From assembly GCF_004005855.1 (NCBI RefSeq), contig NZ_SACL01000001.1, positions 558,001-622,000 of the forward strand: a stretch of DNA of 64,000 bases, read 5' to 3'. The DNA is from Rhodovarius crocodyli. GTDB taxonomy: Bacteria > Pseudomonadota > Alphaproteobacteria > Acetobacterales > Acetobacteraceae. The notes under the pieces are model-generated. The model was given only the letters and a program-made list of their open reading frames with translations, did not search any database and was not told where the DNA came from. Position 1 is the first letter of the stretch. Each line of letters starts with the position of its first letter. This document shows, piece after piece, positions 51,187-57,619 of the stretch. Both the position numbers and the translations under genes were made by a program.

Positions 51187-51954
51187 CTATCGTCGTCCGA
51201 TTCGCGGCTCCCTGCGTATGCTGTCCGTCACGAGTGCGAGGATCACCAGGTCCTCGCCATCCGACATGCTGACGCCCGCCTTTATCTCCCCCGGCAACTG
51301 CTCATCTCCGTTCCCGACATTCACGGGGCTAGCCTCAAGGATGAAGGGGGTTTGGAACTCGGGTTCTGTGCTCCGGGGCCAAAGCAGATGCCTGCCGCGG
51401 GTGTCCCGCTCGTATTCCTTCAGCGTCGCCTCGAAGGCTGAGCCGCCGGGTTGGCGGCGAAGCACCACAACCCTCTCGCCAGGGTGAGGCGGGCGGCCGA
51501 TGTCGGCGAAGCGGACCACAACGACAATGGTGCCGTCAGGATAGAGTTTGTTCATACTCTCGCCGCGAACCAGCAAGCCGAACTTCTCTACGCCTGGAAA
51601 ATCATTGTCCATCGGAACAGTAATGCCAGACCATTCGCTGGTTGGCCATTCCAAAGCTTCACGCCAAATTCCGGCCTGTACTTCGCCCTTCACCTGGATC
51701 TGGCGCATGGCGAAACGGGGCTGGAGCATTGGCTGTGGAACTGCGGCTTCGTTCGCTTCCAGTAGGAAGGCTGGCGTCACCCCGAGCACCCTGGCCAGTC
51801 GCGCGAGCTTGGCTGCATTGGGGCTATGCCCGCGGCGCCGGATGTCGCGCACGAAATCCACGCCCGCCTCGGCTTTGAGGCTGGCTTTGCGATCGCTCAG
51901 CTTCAATTCCTTGAGCCGCGCGTCGATCCGCTTCAGCAGTTCAGTCTCGACCAT
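51187..51954 (-). CDS. Prophage CI-type repressor (HTH plus S24 peptidase)
   Basis: A 255-residue repressor. The N terminus has a helix-turn-helix (LKLSDRKASLKAEAGVDFVRDIRR, read in parts, to LARLARVLGVTPAFLL). The S24 domain has the predicted self-cleavage Ala94-Gly95 in EVQAGIWREA, catalytic Ser133 in VRGESMNKLYPDG and Lys179 in EATLKEYE. It should keep lysogeny and be inactivated through RecA. The start at 51954 is inside an operator copy. Operators flank both ends of the gene. Confidence 0.9.
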   Translation of the reverse strand: MVETELLKRIDARLKELKLSDRKASLKAEAGVDFVRDIRRRGHSPNAAKLARLARVLGVTPAFLLEANEAAVPQPMLQPRFAMRQIQVKGEVQAGIWREALEWPTSEWSGITVPMDNDFPGVEKFGLLVRGESMNKLYPDGTIVVVVRFADIGRPPHPGERVVVLRRQPGGSAFEATLKEYERDTRGRHLLWPRSTEPEFQTPFILEASPVNVGNGDEQLPGEIKAGVSMSDGEDLVILALVTDSIRREPRIGRR

Positions 51955-51972
51955 GCGGGAATTTACCCGCAG
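51953..51972. promoter_or_regulatory. Operator over the repressor start codon
   Basis: ATGCGGGAATTTACCCGCAG keeps the ATGCGG-N8-CCGCA pattern with a different core. Two bases overlap the repressor's start codon (51954-51952 on the minus strand), so binding could stop its own transcript: likely autorepression. Confidence 0.65.
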
Positions 51973-51987
51973 ACGAACATTGATAGC

Positions 51988-52012
51988 ATGCGGTAACTTC
52001 CCCGTTGCCAAA
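51988..52012 (-). promoter_or_regulatory. Repressor promoter with operator in its spacer
   Basis: Read on the minus strand, TTGGCA (52012-52007) lies 17 bp from a weak -10 region near TGCTAT (51989-51984). The operator copy at 51988-52007 matches 17 of 20 bases of the best copy and lies between them. The -10 is poor, so the promoter assignment is less sure than the operator. Confidence 0.5.
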
Positions 52013-52034
52013 TGCGGGGAAATATCCGCATATT
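52005..52034 (+). promoter_or_regulatory. Rightward early promoter with operator in its spacer
   Basis: TTGCCA (52005-52010) and CATATT (52029-52034) are 18 bp apart. The operator ATGCGGGGAAATATCCGCAT (52012-52031) lies in the spacer. The predicted transcript start near 52041 is the A of the first rightward ATG, so the message may be leaderless; no Shine-Dalgarno is seen there. Confidence 0.6.
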
Positions 52035-52040
52035 GCCCGC

Positions 52041-52349
52041 ATGACGCTCGAAGCCGACCTGATCCGATGCGCTGACGCCTATTGCGCAGCAAAGGGTATC
52101 GCCCGTGCGACGCTTTCCACGCTGTTGATGAACGATGGGCGAAGCCTTGAGAGGGTTGCCATTGGCGGCAGCCTTACGGTGCGCATCTGGCAGCGCTCTA
52201 TGAGCTGGCTGTCTGCAAATTGGCCTGACGGCGAGCCTTGGCCTGATGGCGTGGCCCGCCCCGATCCGCAAACTGTCGTTGATGGCCCGCGGCACCGGCC
52301 GCGCGGGCGCCCGCCTCGGCATGCGGACGCTGCCCGCGAGGTGGCTTGA
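52041..52349 (+). CDS. Cro-like first rightward gene (putative DNA-binding protein)
   Basis: A 102-residue protein. The N-terminal LIRCADAYCAAKGIARATLS looks like helix-turn-helix 1, and DGRSLERVAIGGSLTVRIWQ with RSMSWLSANWPDG matches a group of phage proteins next to repressors. The C terminus is basic and Pro-rich. Position opposite the repressor suggests a Cro or early-regulator role, by inference. Confidence 0.65.
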   Translation: MTLEADLIRCADAYCAAKGIARATLSTLLMNDGRSLERVAIGGSLTVRIWQRSMSWLSANWPDGEPWPDGVARPDPQTVVDGPRHRPRGRPPRHADAAREVA

Positions 52350-52354
52350 TGTTG

Positions 52355-52744
52355 TCACTGACTACTCCTGTGCATCTCTGCGCGTCCAAGACGAGTAAGT
52401 GCGGCGCTACATTCGCTCGCGCGGCTTTCGGCATCGAGAAGGCGTCCCAGCGTCGCCTCAACCCGAGCAAATACATAGCCGGCGACATACGCCTGCTGGT
52501 CGCCCGCCATTGTGGTGAGGTTCGCTCGAAGCCTGCGCAGCAGGGCTTCAGCGGCGTCTCTGTCCGCCGAGACCCGGCAGAACTGCCACACCTCCGCCGC
52601 GGCCGCGTAGCTCTGGGCGAAGCGGACGGAATCCCGATTTCCAAACGAGGGGAGCAGGGGGGCCGGTTCGCTCTGTCCCTTGGCCACTCCCGCCCCCGTC
52701 AGCAGCATCCCCGCCGCCAGCACCATGAGGTGTCGTGATGTCAT
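52355..52744 (-). CDS. Exported prophage protein, copy 1
   Basis: A 129-residue protein with a signal peptide (MTSRHLMVLAAGMLLTGAGV). The mature part is helical and has spaced cysteines (VWQFCRVSADRD, SRASECSAALTRLG). It is a paralogue of the protein at 52833-53204: the first 18 codons are identical, while the mature parts share only a loose pattern (QQAYVAGY/QRGYVSGY, C.AALTRLG/CREALARLG). Probably a periplasmic lysogeny (moron) protein. Function unknown. Confidence 0.65.
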   Translation of the reverse strand: MTSRHLMVLAAGMLLTGAGVAKGQSEPAPLLPSFGNRDSVRFAQSYAAAAEVWQFCRVSADRDAAEALLRRLRANLTTMAGDQQAYVAGYVFARVEATLGRLLDAESRASECSAALTRLGRAEMHRSSQ

Positions 52745-52812
52745 CGGAACTCATCCCCCTTCTGAAAGAGCTGATCGAAGAACAGCGCCGCACCCGGCTG
52801 ATGCTGGCGCGG
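52690..52812. repeat. 123-bp direct repeat, copy 1
   Basis: Identical to 53150-53272, 460 bp away. It holds the first 18 codons of the leftward exported protein and the first 25 codons of a rightward ORF, whose start codons nearly touch (52744 minus, 52738 plus). AGGTG at 52728-52732 serves the plus start. Confidence 0.95.
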
Positions 52813-52830
52813 ACGGGGCGGGCGGCGTGA
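52738..52830 (+). CDS. Truncated small ORF sharing the repeat
   Basis: A 30-residue ORF, MSSELIPLLKELIEEQRRTR then LMLARTGRAA and stop. Its first 25 residues are identical to those of the 56-residue ORF at 53198. The stop soon after the repeat end suggests a shortened copy or simply the flank of the duplicated module. Confidence 0.35.
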   Translation: MSSELIPLLKELIEEQRRTRLMLARTGRAA

Positions 52831-52832
52831 TG

Positions 52833-53204
52833 TCATTCTCTCCGCATGCCGGATGTTTGGGCGTGTCCAAGCCGAGCCAAGGCCTCGCGGCATCCGGCGC
52901 GACGTTGCTCGCGGCTTGCTCCATTCATGAGGTCGGCAAGGAAGTTTGCCATTGTGTAGCCGGAGACGTACCCGCGTTGCTCGGGTGCCATCTCTGCCGC
53001 CCTTGCCTGCAGGGCCTCAAGCATCTGTTCGGCTCCGGCCTTCTGTTGGCCCTCGCATCTCGCTGCGACAGCGGTTGCGGCAGAGATCGTCATGGCAAGG
53101 GCGATGGTTCCCGGCGCAGGCCGCGTCGGGAAGTCGAGTTCCGCCCTTGCCGCCCCCGTCAGCAGCATCCCCGCCGCCAGCACCATGAGGTGTCGTGATG
53201 TCAT
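52833..53204 (-). CDS. Exported prophage protein, copy 2
   Basis: A 123-residue paralogue of the protein at 52355-52744. It has the same signal peptide (MTSRHLMVLAAGMLLTGAARA), then a different mature part with QRGYVSGYTMANFLADLM and RAGCREALARLG. The nearly identical signal region against diverged mature parts indicates recombination at the shared module. Function unknown. Confidence 0.65.
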   Translation of the reverse strand: MTSRHLMVLAAGMLLTGAARAELDFPTRPAPGTIALAMTISAATAVAARCEGQQKAGAEQMLEALQARAAEMAPEQRGYVSGYTMANFLADLMNGASREQRRAGCREALARLGHAQTSGMRRE

Positions 53205-53272
53205 CGGAACTCATCCCCCTTCTGAAAGAGCTGATCGAAGAACAGCGCCGCACCCGGCTGATGCTGGCGCGG
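53150..53272. repeat. 123-bp direct repeat, copy 2
   Basis: Exact copy of 52690-52812. It ends inside the 56-codon plus-strand gene; the boundary bases on both sides differ from copy 1. Confidence 0.95.
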
Positions 53273-53368
53273 GCCATGGCCATGCAGTTGGGCCTGGCGA
53301 ATCCGATTTCGCGCGAAGCTGGCGCTTCGCTGGAAAAGCGGCTCCTCGATCTGGATCACGGAACATGA
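53198..53368 (+). CDS. Small prophage protein (56 aa)
   Basis: MSSELIPLLKELIEEQRRTR begins an amphipathic helix, followed by LMLARAMAMQLGL and a charged tail ending LEKRLLDLDHGT. The start is six bases inside the start of the leftward exported protein, so the two genes diverge with overlapping starts. AGGTG lies at suitable distance. Likely real; role unknown. Confidence 0.55.
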   Translation: MSSELIPLLKELIEEQRRTRLMLARAMAMQLGLANPISREAGASLEKRLLDLDHGT

Positions 53369-53652
53369 CGTGCGTTGGGGAAGGGGATGTTCCGCGTCCG
53401 CTCCGTGAAGGCGCAGCCGGGCGTTTCGCAGGTCAGCGTCAGGCGCTCACCCCAGAGGCCGCCGGAGAAGCCGTCAATATCCTCGATGCGCGTGACCTTG
53501 AGGTTGTTGTGGCACGCCGTGCAGCGCAGCGGGTGCGTGCTTGCGCTTTCCATCTCCATCATCCGCCGTCTGATCCTGCCGATCGTCGCGATCCCTACGA
53601 CCCAGTCGGTGATGGGCCGCGCGAACTTCCAGGCAATGGCAGTGATCTCCAT
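53356..53652 (-). CDS. Prophage zinc-ribbon-like protein
   Basis: A 98-residue protein. The N-terminal helix-rich part (MEITAIAWKFARPITDWVVG) is followed by HPLRCTACHNNLKV and LTLTCETPGCAFTE, two cysteine pairs that fit a zinc ribbon. It overlaps the 56-aa gene tail by 13 bp. Four bases upstream is the stop of a relic 11-codon ORF that carries the shared MTSRHLMV start. Confidence 0.55.
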   Translation of the reverse strand: MEITAIAWKFARPITDWVVGIATIGRIRRRMMEMESASTHPLRCTACHNNLKVTRIEDIDGFSGGLWGERLTLTCETPGCAFTERTRNIPFPNARHVP

Positions 53653-53667
53653 CGGTCAGCTACCCCT

Positions 53668-53692
53668 CACCATGAGGTGTCGTGATGTCATC
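53668..53692. repeat. 25-bp third copy of the repeat centre
   Basis: These 25 bases equal the centre of the 123-bp repeat (including both opposed start codons). Leftward it encodes MTSRHLMVRGS then stop; rightward it starts the 95-residue gene at 53685. It is a relic or seed of the duplicated start module. Confidence 0.85.
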
Positions 53693-53972
53693 CGTCCTGT
53701 CTCCCTGTGTCCAAAACTGCCCCCGCTCACCTTCTGCCGAACCGCGCCAGCCTGCCGGCATGCCTGATCGCTACCGCGCCCAAACCGAGCTGGCGCCGCT
53801 CCTCTACTTGATCCGCGACTGGGGCACGGGTGCCTATGCGCTGTGGTCGCGCGATCCGGAGTTCGGGCCGCGCTTCATGGGTGTCCCGGGGCCCGAGCCG
53901 GAATCGCGCCTCATGCCCCTGACGGATGTGCAGGCGGGCGTGCTGCTCGCTCGCGCTGGATTGTTTCGATGA
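53685..53972 (+). CDS. Prophage hypothetical protein
   Basis: A 95-residue protein starting MSSVLSPCVQNCPRSPSAEP, with two early cysteines, then APLLYLIRDWGTGAYALWSR and ESRLMPLTDVQAGVLLARAG. Its start codon and AGGTG come from the 25-bp repeat. Its end overlaps the convergent gene at 53911. Function unknown. Confidence 0.55.
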   Translation: MSSVLSPCVQNCPRSPSAEPRQPAGMPDRYRAQTELAPLLYLIRDWGTGAYALWSRDPEFGPRFMGVPGPEPESRLMPLTDVQAGVLLARAGLFR

Positions 53973-54201
53973 GCGCGTCGAGCATGAGGTCTAAGGCTTG
54001 TTGCTGCGTGATCATCTCCACTGAGGCGCTGGTTGCTTCCAGCTGCAAGCTTTTCAGCTTGAACATGACGCCGGCGGTTCTCGGCAAGTCGATCCGCACC
54101 GAGAGCGAGTATGTTTCCTCCGGTGGCTTTTCCCGGGAAATCAGGCGGCTGCTGAATTCCTTGATCTCGATTTGGGTCGGATCGATGTACGGGCTTTTCA
54201 T
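53911..54201 (-). CDS. Prophage hypothetical protein
   Basis: A 96-residue protein (MKSPYIDPTQIEIKEFSSRL, then beta-like EETYSLSVRIDLPRTAGVMF and helical SASVEMITQQQALDLMLDAL). It lies leftward between rightward genes, suggesting its own promoter. Not recognised. Confidence 0.55.
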   Translation of the reverse strand: MKSPYIDPTQIEIKEFSSRLISREKPPEETYSLSVRIDLPRTAGVMFKLKSLQLEATSASVEMITQQQALDLMLDALIETIQRERAARPPAHPSGA

Positions 54202-54300
54202 CTCGGTTCTCCATGGTTGTGTGTTGCAGCCCCATGGTGAACCGCCGGCCGGCATGGCGTCCATCGCCATCGCTGGCCGGCGCGCGCTGCCGGGGGTGGC

Positions 54301-54672
54301 ATGACCGCCATCTGCCTTCCGCCTCGCCCTGCCGGCGTCGCCCTTCGCATGCGCGTCCTGCGCGCCTGCCAGGGTTCGGTTTCCATCGCCCGGCTTGCCC
54401 TGGATTGGGTCAATGAGGCCCCGGATGAGGCCGATCGGGCGGACCGCCTGGAATGTCTGTGTCTGGTGGCGCCGCGCGCCCTGCGCGATGCCCATGGGGC
54501 GGAGCTGCTGAAAGCCGCGCGCCAGGCGCTCCGGTGGGTGCGGGAGGAAGGCTGCAACCTTCCCCCCGCGCAGGTCACCAAGTCGCGTAACACCAGTCTC
54601 CATGCCCCGAAACTACTGCAGGAGCATGGAGCATGTCCGCTCCCTCAAGGGAGCGAGTCTGCTCCCAAATGA
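54301..54672 (+). CDS. Prophage hypothetical protein
   Basis: A 123-residue protein with a helical middle (MRVLRACQGSVSIARLALDW, ELLKAARQALRWVREEGCN). First gene of the continuous rightward replication operon. Its stop overlaps an internal ATG (54669) of the next gene. Not recognised. Confidence 0.55.
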   Translation: MTAICLPPRPAGVALRMRVLRACQGSVSIARLALDWVNEAPDEADRADRLECLCLVAPRALRDAHGAELLKAARQALRWVREEGCNLPPAQVTKSRNTSLHAPKLLQEHGACPLPQGSESAPK

Positions 54673-54917
54673 CCCTTGCAACCGCCCTTTCCGGATTTGC
54701 GGACAAGCGCCTGGCGGCGGCTTCGGGCCAGCACCCGAAAACCTGCGCCCGCTGGCGGCGCGAGGAAGCCACGCCCTCCGGTGAGGCCGTGCTGCGCATG
54801 ATGCGGGAGGATGACGAGATCTGCGCCGCCCTGCTGCGCGCGGCCCAGCGGTTGGATGAGGCGCAGCGTGTGCAGGTGGCCCAGGCCCTGCGCGCGGCGC
54901 TGGAGGAATTCGGATGA
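54633..54917 (+). CDS. CII/Cro-like HTH protein
   Basis: A 94-residue protein. LSGFADKRLAAASGQHPKTC and ARWRREEATPSGEAVLRMM resemble the DNA-binding part of phage regulators with a helix-turn-helix. The start at 54633 has AGGAG eight bases upstream; ATG at 54669, which overlaps the previous stop as ATGA, would shorten it by 12 residues. Probably an early regulator. Confidence 0.6.
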   Translation: MSAPSRERVCSQMTLATALSGFADKRLAAASGQHPKTCARWRREEATPSGEAVLRMMREDDEICAALLRAAQRLDEAQRVQVAQALRAALEEFG

Positions 54918-55156
54918 AGGCCGCCCTCCGCGCCGTCGCCGCGAAGCTGCGCGATTCCATCCGCTTCCACCGCTGTGGCTGGGGCTGGGGTGTCGATCTG
55001 TGGTGGCCCAGCCTGTGCCTGGGCCGTGTCGAACTGCGCTGGTCCCGCCCCGGGGCCCGTGAGGAAATGCGCCGCCTTCGCGGCGTCGAGGACGCCCATG
55101 CGGCCCTGCGTGAGCGGGTGCAGGGCCTCTCCCGTGATGTGGAGCGGAAACAATGA
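54914..55156 (+). CDS. Prophage hypothetical protein
   Basis: An 80-residue basic protein with WGWGVDLWWPSLCLGRVELR in the middle and a helical end (MRRLRGVEDAHAALRERVQ). It overlaps both neighbours by four bases as ATGA. Not recognised. Confidence 0.55.
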   Translation: MKAALRAVAAKLRDSIRFHRCGWGWGVDLWWPSLCLGRVELRWSRPGAREEMRRLRGVEDAHAALRERVQGLSRDVERKQ

Positions 55157-56406
55157 GCAAGCTGCCCGTCGCCGTCGCCAAGGTGCTGCGCCTGGCGGCC
55201 TATCTCCAGGGCCTGGCAAGCAAGCCGGCGCCCAGCAATGTTGAGATGGCGCAGGCCACCGGCTCATCCGTGGCCAATGTCTCGCACCAGCTGCGCTCCG
55301 CCGTGGAGTATGGGCTGCTGCATGTCGCCTATCCTGCCCATGGCGTGAGGGTCATCTGCGGCGCCGATTCGGCTTGGTCCACGCTGCCCAGCGTTCCATC
55401 CGCTGGCCGGAAAGTCGCTGATCCCCTGGCCGATGGCCGGATTGTCAGCATGGCGCCGCGCCTCTGGACTGATGCCGAGACGACGCAACTGCGCGCCATG
55501 TGGCCCGACCCGCTGCTGACAATCCAGGAAATCGCCCGTTGCCTGGGCCGCAAGCGCACCGATGTGCATGGCCGCGCCCATGTGTTGCGCCTGGCACCGC
55601 GCCCGCCGGAATGGAAGCAGCGAGAGGCCCGGTTGGGCCTGCGCGGCGGGCTGTCGGCCAGGGCCCGCGCGGCGCTGGAGCTGCTGGCGCAGTACGATGG
55701 CAAGCCGGCGCCGACGAACGCCGTGATCGCGCGCGGCGTTGGCTGCAGCGCGCATGCCGTGACGGAATACCTGACCGAGGCAGCCCGCGTCGGCAAGCTG
55801 ACCGTCACCGTCATCACCAGCAATGTCCGCGTGCTGGCCTGCCCCACCGGCGCCTGGGCCACCACGCGCTCCCTGCCTTCCGGCGGTGCGGTGCCGGTCG
55901 ATGCCTGGCCGGTGGAGCGCGATGCGCAGCTGCGCCAGCTATACTGTGTCCAGGGTCTGTCGATGTCGGCGATTGCTGCTGCCCTTGGCCTGTCCAAGGG
56001 GGCCGTGTCGGGCAGGGTCACACGCTTGAGGCTGCTCAAGGCAGCGGTTGCAGCGCCGAGAGCGCCGCGTCAGCCCCGCCCCCGCCAGCCGGGTGAGGTG
56101 GTGCGGCGCGTGCGCATGCCCGGCGAAGGCGGCAAGCCGAAGCTGGCCGAAGGCACATCGGCGGAGCGCAAGGTGGCTGCCCAGGCGGCTCAGCGCGCCC
56201 CGGCGGCGCCGCTGCCCTCACTGGAACAGCTGATGCAGGATGGCTGCCGCTGGCCGCTGTGGCCCGACATGGCGCGCCCCAACCACGAATATTGCGGCAA
56301 GCCGCGCGCACGGCGCTGGTCGGGCCGCGAAATGGCGTTGGCCTCTTATTGCTCCGCCTGCCTCCAGCGTTCCGCGGCTTTCGCGGTGATCGCGGAGGCG
56401 GCGTGA
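55153..56406 (+). CDS. GcrA-like regulator with duplicated DNA-binding units
   Basis: A 417-residue protein made of two similar units. Each has a winged-helix-like part (about 8-70 and 170-230, both with KPAPxN) and a GcrA-type helix-turn-helix (WTDAETTQLRAMW...EIARCLGRKRTDVHGRAHVL at about 105-146; PVERDAQLRQLY...AIAAALGLSKGAVSGRVTRL at about 253-292). The C terminus (365-405) has CRWPLW, YCGKP and YCSACLQR, as in the sigma70-interacting tail of Caulobacter GcrA. It probably controls phage or host transcription with sigma70. Confidence 0.75.
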   Translation: MSKLPVAVAKVLRLAAYLQGLASKPAPSNVEMAQATGSSVANVSHQLRSAVEYGLLHVAYPAHGVRVICGADSAWSTLPSVPSAGRKVADPLADGRIVSMAPRLWTDAETTQLRAMWPDPLLTIQEIARCLGRKRTDVHGRAHVLRLAPRPPEWKQREARLGLRGGLSARARAALELLAQYDGKPAPTNAVIARGVGCSAHAVTEYLTEAARVGKLTVTVITSNVRVLACPTGAWATTRSLPSGGAVPVDAWPVERDAQLRQLYCVQGLSMSAIAAALGLSKGAVSGRVTRLRLLKAAVAAPRAPRQPRPRQPGEVVRRVRMPGEGGKPKLAEGTSAERKVAAQAAQRAPAAPLPSLEQLMQDGCRWPLWPDMARPNHEYCGKPRARRWSGREMALASYCSACLQRSAAFAVIAEAA

Positions 56407-57233
56407 CCGCGCCCGCCCTCCGTATCCTCTCGCTCGGCGCCGGCGTGCAATCCACCACCATGGCGCTGATGGCCGCCCACGGGCTGCTCGGCCACGTCGA
56501 TGCCGCGATCTTCGCCGATACGGGCGCGGAGCCGGCGCCGGTCTATGACCATCTGCGCTGGTTGACCTCGCCCAACGTGCTGCCCTTCCCGGTGCATGTT
56601 GTGATGCGCGGCCACCTTCGTGACGACATGCGCGCTGACCTCAACACCACGGGCGGTCGCTTTGTGAGCGTGCCATTCTTCGGCCGCACTCCCGCCGGAG
56701 CCACGATGATGGCGCGGCGCCAGTGCACCAGCGAGTACAAGCTGAAGCCCATCCGGGCCTGGGTTGTGCAGGAGTATCAGCGCCGCACCGGCCTGAGCCG
56801 CCCCACGGCTAGCTGGTGCGAAATGCTCATCGGCATCTCTGTAGATGAGGTGATCCGCGCGAAGCCCAGCCGGGTCCGATACATCGACAATGCCCATCCC
56901 CTGCTTGATGTGCGGATGCGGCGCTGGGATTGCCTGCGCTGGCTCGACCGCCACGGCTATCCGCGCCCGCCGAAATCCGCCTGCTCGGAGTGCCCGTTTC
57001 GCACCAACGCTGAATGGCGATGGCTGCGCGAGAACGACCCCGCCGGCTTCGAGCATGCATGCGTCTCTGATGAGATGCTGCGGCAGGGCATACAGGCCGG
57101 CCGCTTCCAGTCCGAGCTGTACCTGCACCGCAGCCTGGTGCCGCTGCGCGTCGCGGATCTTCGCAGCGACGAGGAGCGCGGTCAGCTGGCCATGCCCATG
57201 CTGAATGAGTGCGAAGGGATGTGTGGCGTATGA
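56403..57233 (+). CDS. Phage PAPS-reductase-like (PP-loop) protein
   Basis: A 276-residue protein with GTG start at 56403 overlapping the regulator stop as GTGA. The PP-loop ATP motif is ILSLGAGVQSTTMALM. Further family marks are FADTGAEP, RQCTSEYKLKPIRAW, CSECPFRTNAEWR and the C-terminal ECEGMCGV. Relatives lie in many phages; sulfate reduction is unlikely, and an adenylating or thiolating role on nucleic acid is possible but unproven. Confidence 0.78.
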   Translation: MTAPALRILSLGAGVQSTTMALMAAHGLLGHVDAAIFADTGAEPAPVYDHLRWLTSPNVLPFPVHVVMRGHLRDDMRADLNTTGGRFVSVPFFGRTPAGATMMARRQCTSEYKLKPIRAWVVQEYQRRTGLSRPTASWCEMLIGISVDEVIRAKPSRVRYIDNAHPLLDVRMRRWDCLRWLDRHGYPRPPKSACSECPFRTNAEWRWLRENDPAGFEHACVSDEMLRQGIQAGRFQSELYLHRSLVPLRVADLRSDEERGQLAMPMLNECEGMCGV

Positions 57234-57619
57234 CCGCCCTCCCGCTCCCCCTGTTCGATGACCCGGCCCAGCCGGCGCCATCCATCCAGCTTCCGGCACG
57301 GCTGCCGGAAGGCTCGCGGCCCCGCGCCGCGGGCGTTTCCTCCCGGATCAACTCCCCCGGGGCCCCGCGCCCCGGGGCTTTTTCCGCCGAGGATATCGCA
57401 GCCCGCCTGCGCAGCCGGACCACGCAGCTGCTGGCCTCAGCCATCGATGGTGACCGCCAGGTGGCGTCCATCCTGCTGGCCGGCGGCCAGCTGGTCATCG
57501 ATGATGTGCATGAGGTGGTAGGGCGCTGGCCCGGCATCAGCATCCTGCTGCGCCGTCAGTGCTGGGCCATGCACTGCCCGCCCCGAACCGTGGCTCGAAT
57601 GTGCGGTGAGCCACTGTGA
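57230..57619 (+). CDS. Prophage hypothetical protein
   Basis: A 129-residue protein with a Pro-rich first half and a helical second half (FSAEDIAARLRSRTTQLLAS, LVIDDVHEVVGRWPGISILL). It overlaps both neighbours by four bases. It sits just before the primase and may assist replication. Not recognised. Confidence 0.55.
   Translation: MTALPLPLFDDPAQPAPSIQLPARLPEGSRPRAAGVSSRINSPGAPRPGAFSAEDIAARLRSRTTQLLASAIDGDRQVASILLAGGQLVIDDVHEVVGRWPGISILLRRQCWAMHCPPRTVARMCGEPL

Noticed and set aside
52346-52738. Plus-strand frame of 130 codons ending at the repeat
   Set aside because: It starts with TGATG overlap, which is tempting, but its sequence is irregular and lies opposite a frame with a clear signal peptide and normal third-position GC.
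52690-53272. CRISPR array or diversity-generating retroelement
   Set aside because: Only two long copies and one short copy with unequal spacing, no reverse transcriptase, and no adenine-specific variation between copies.
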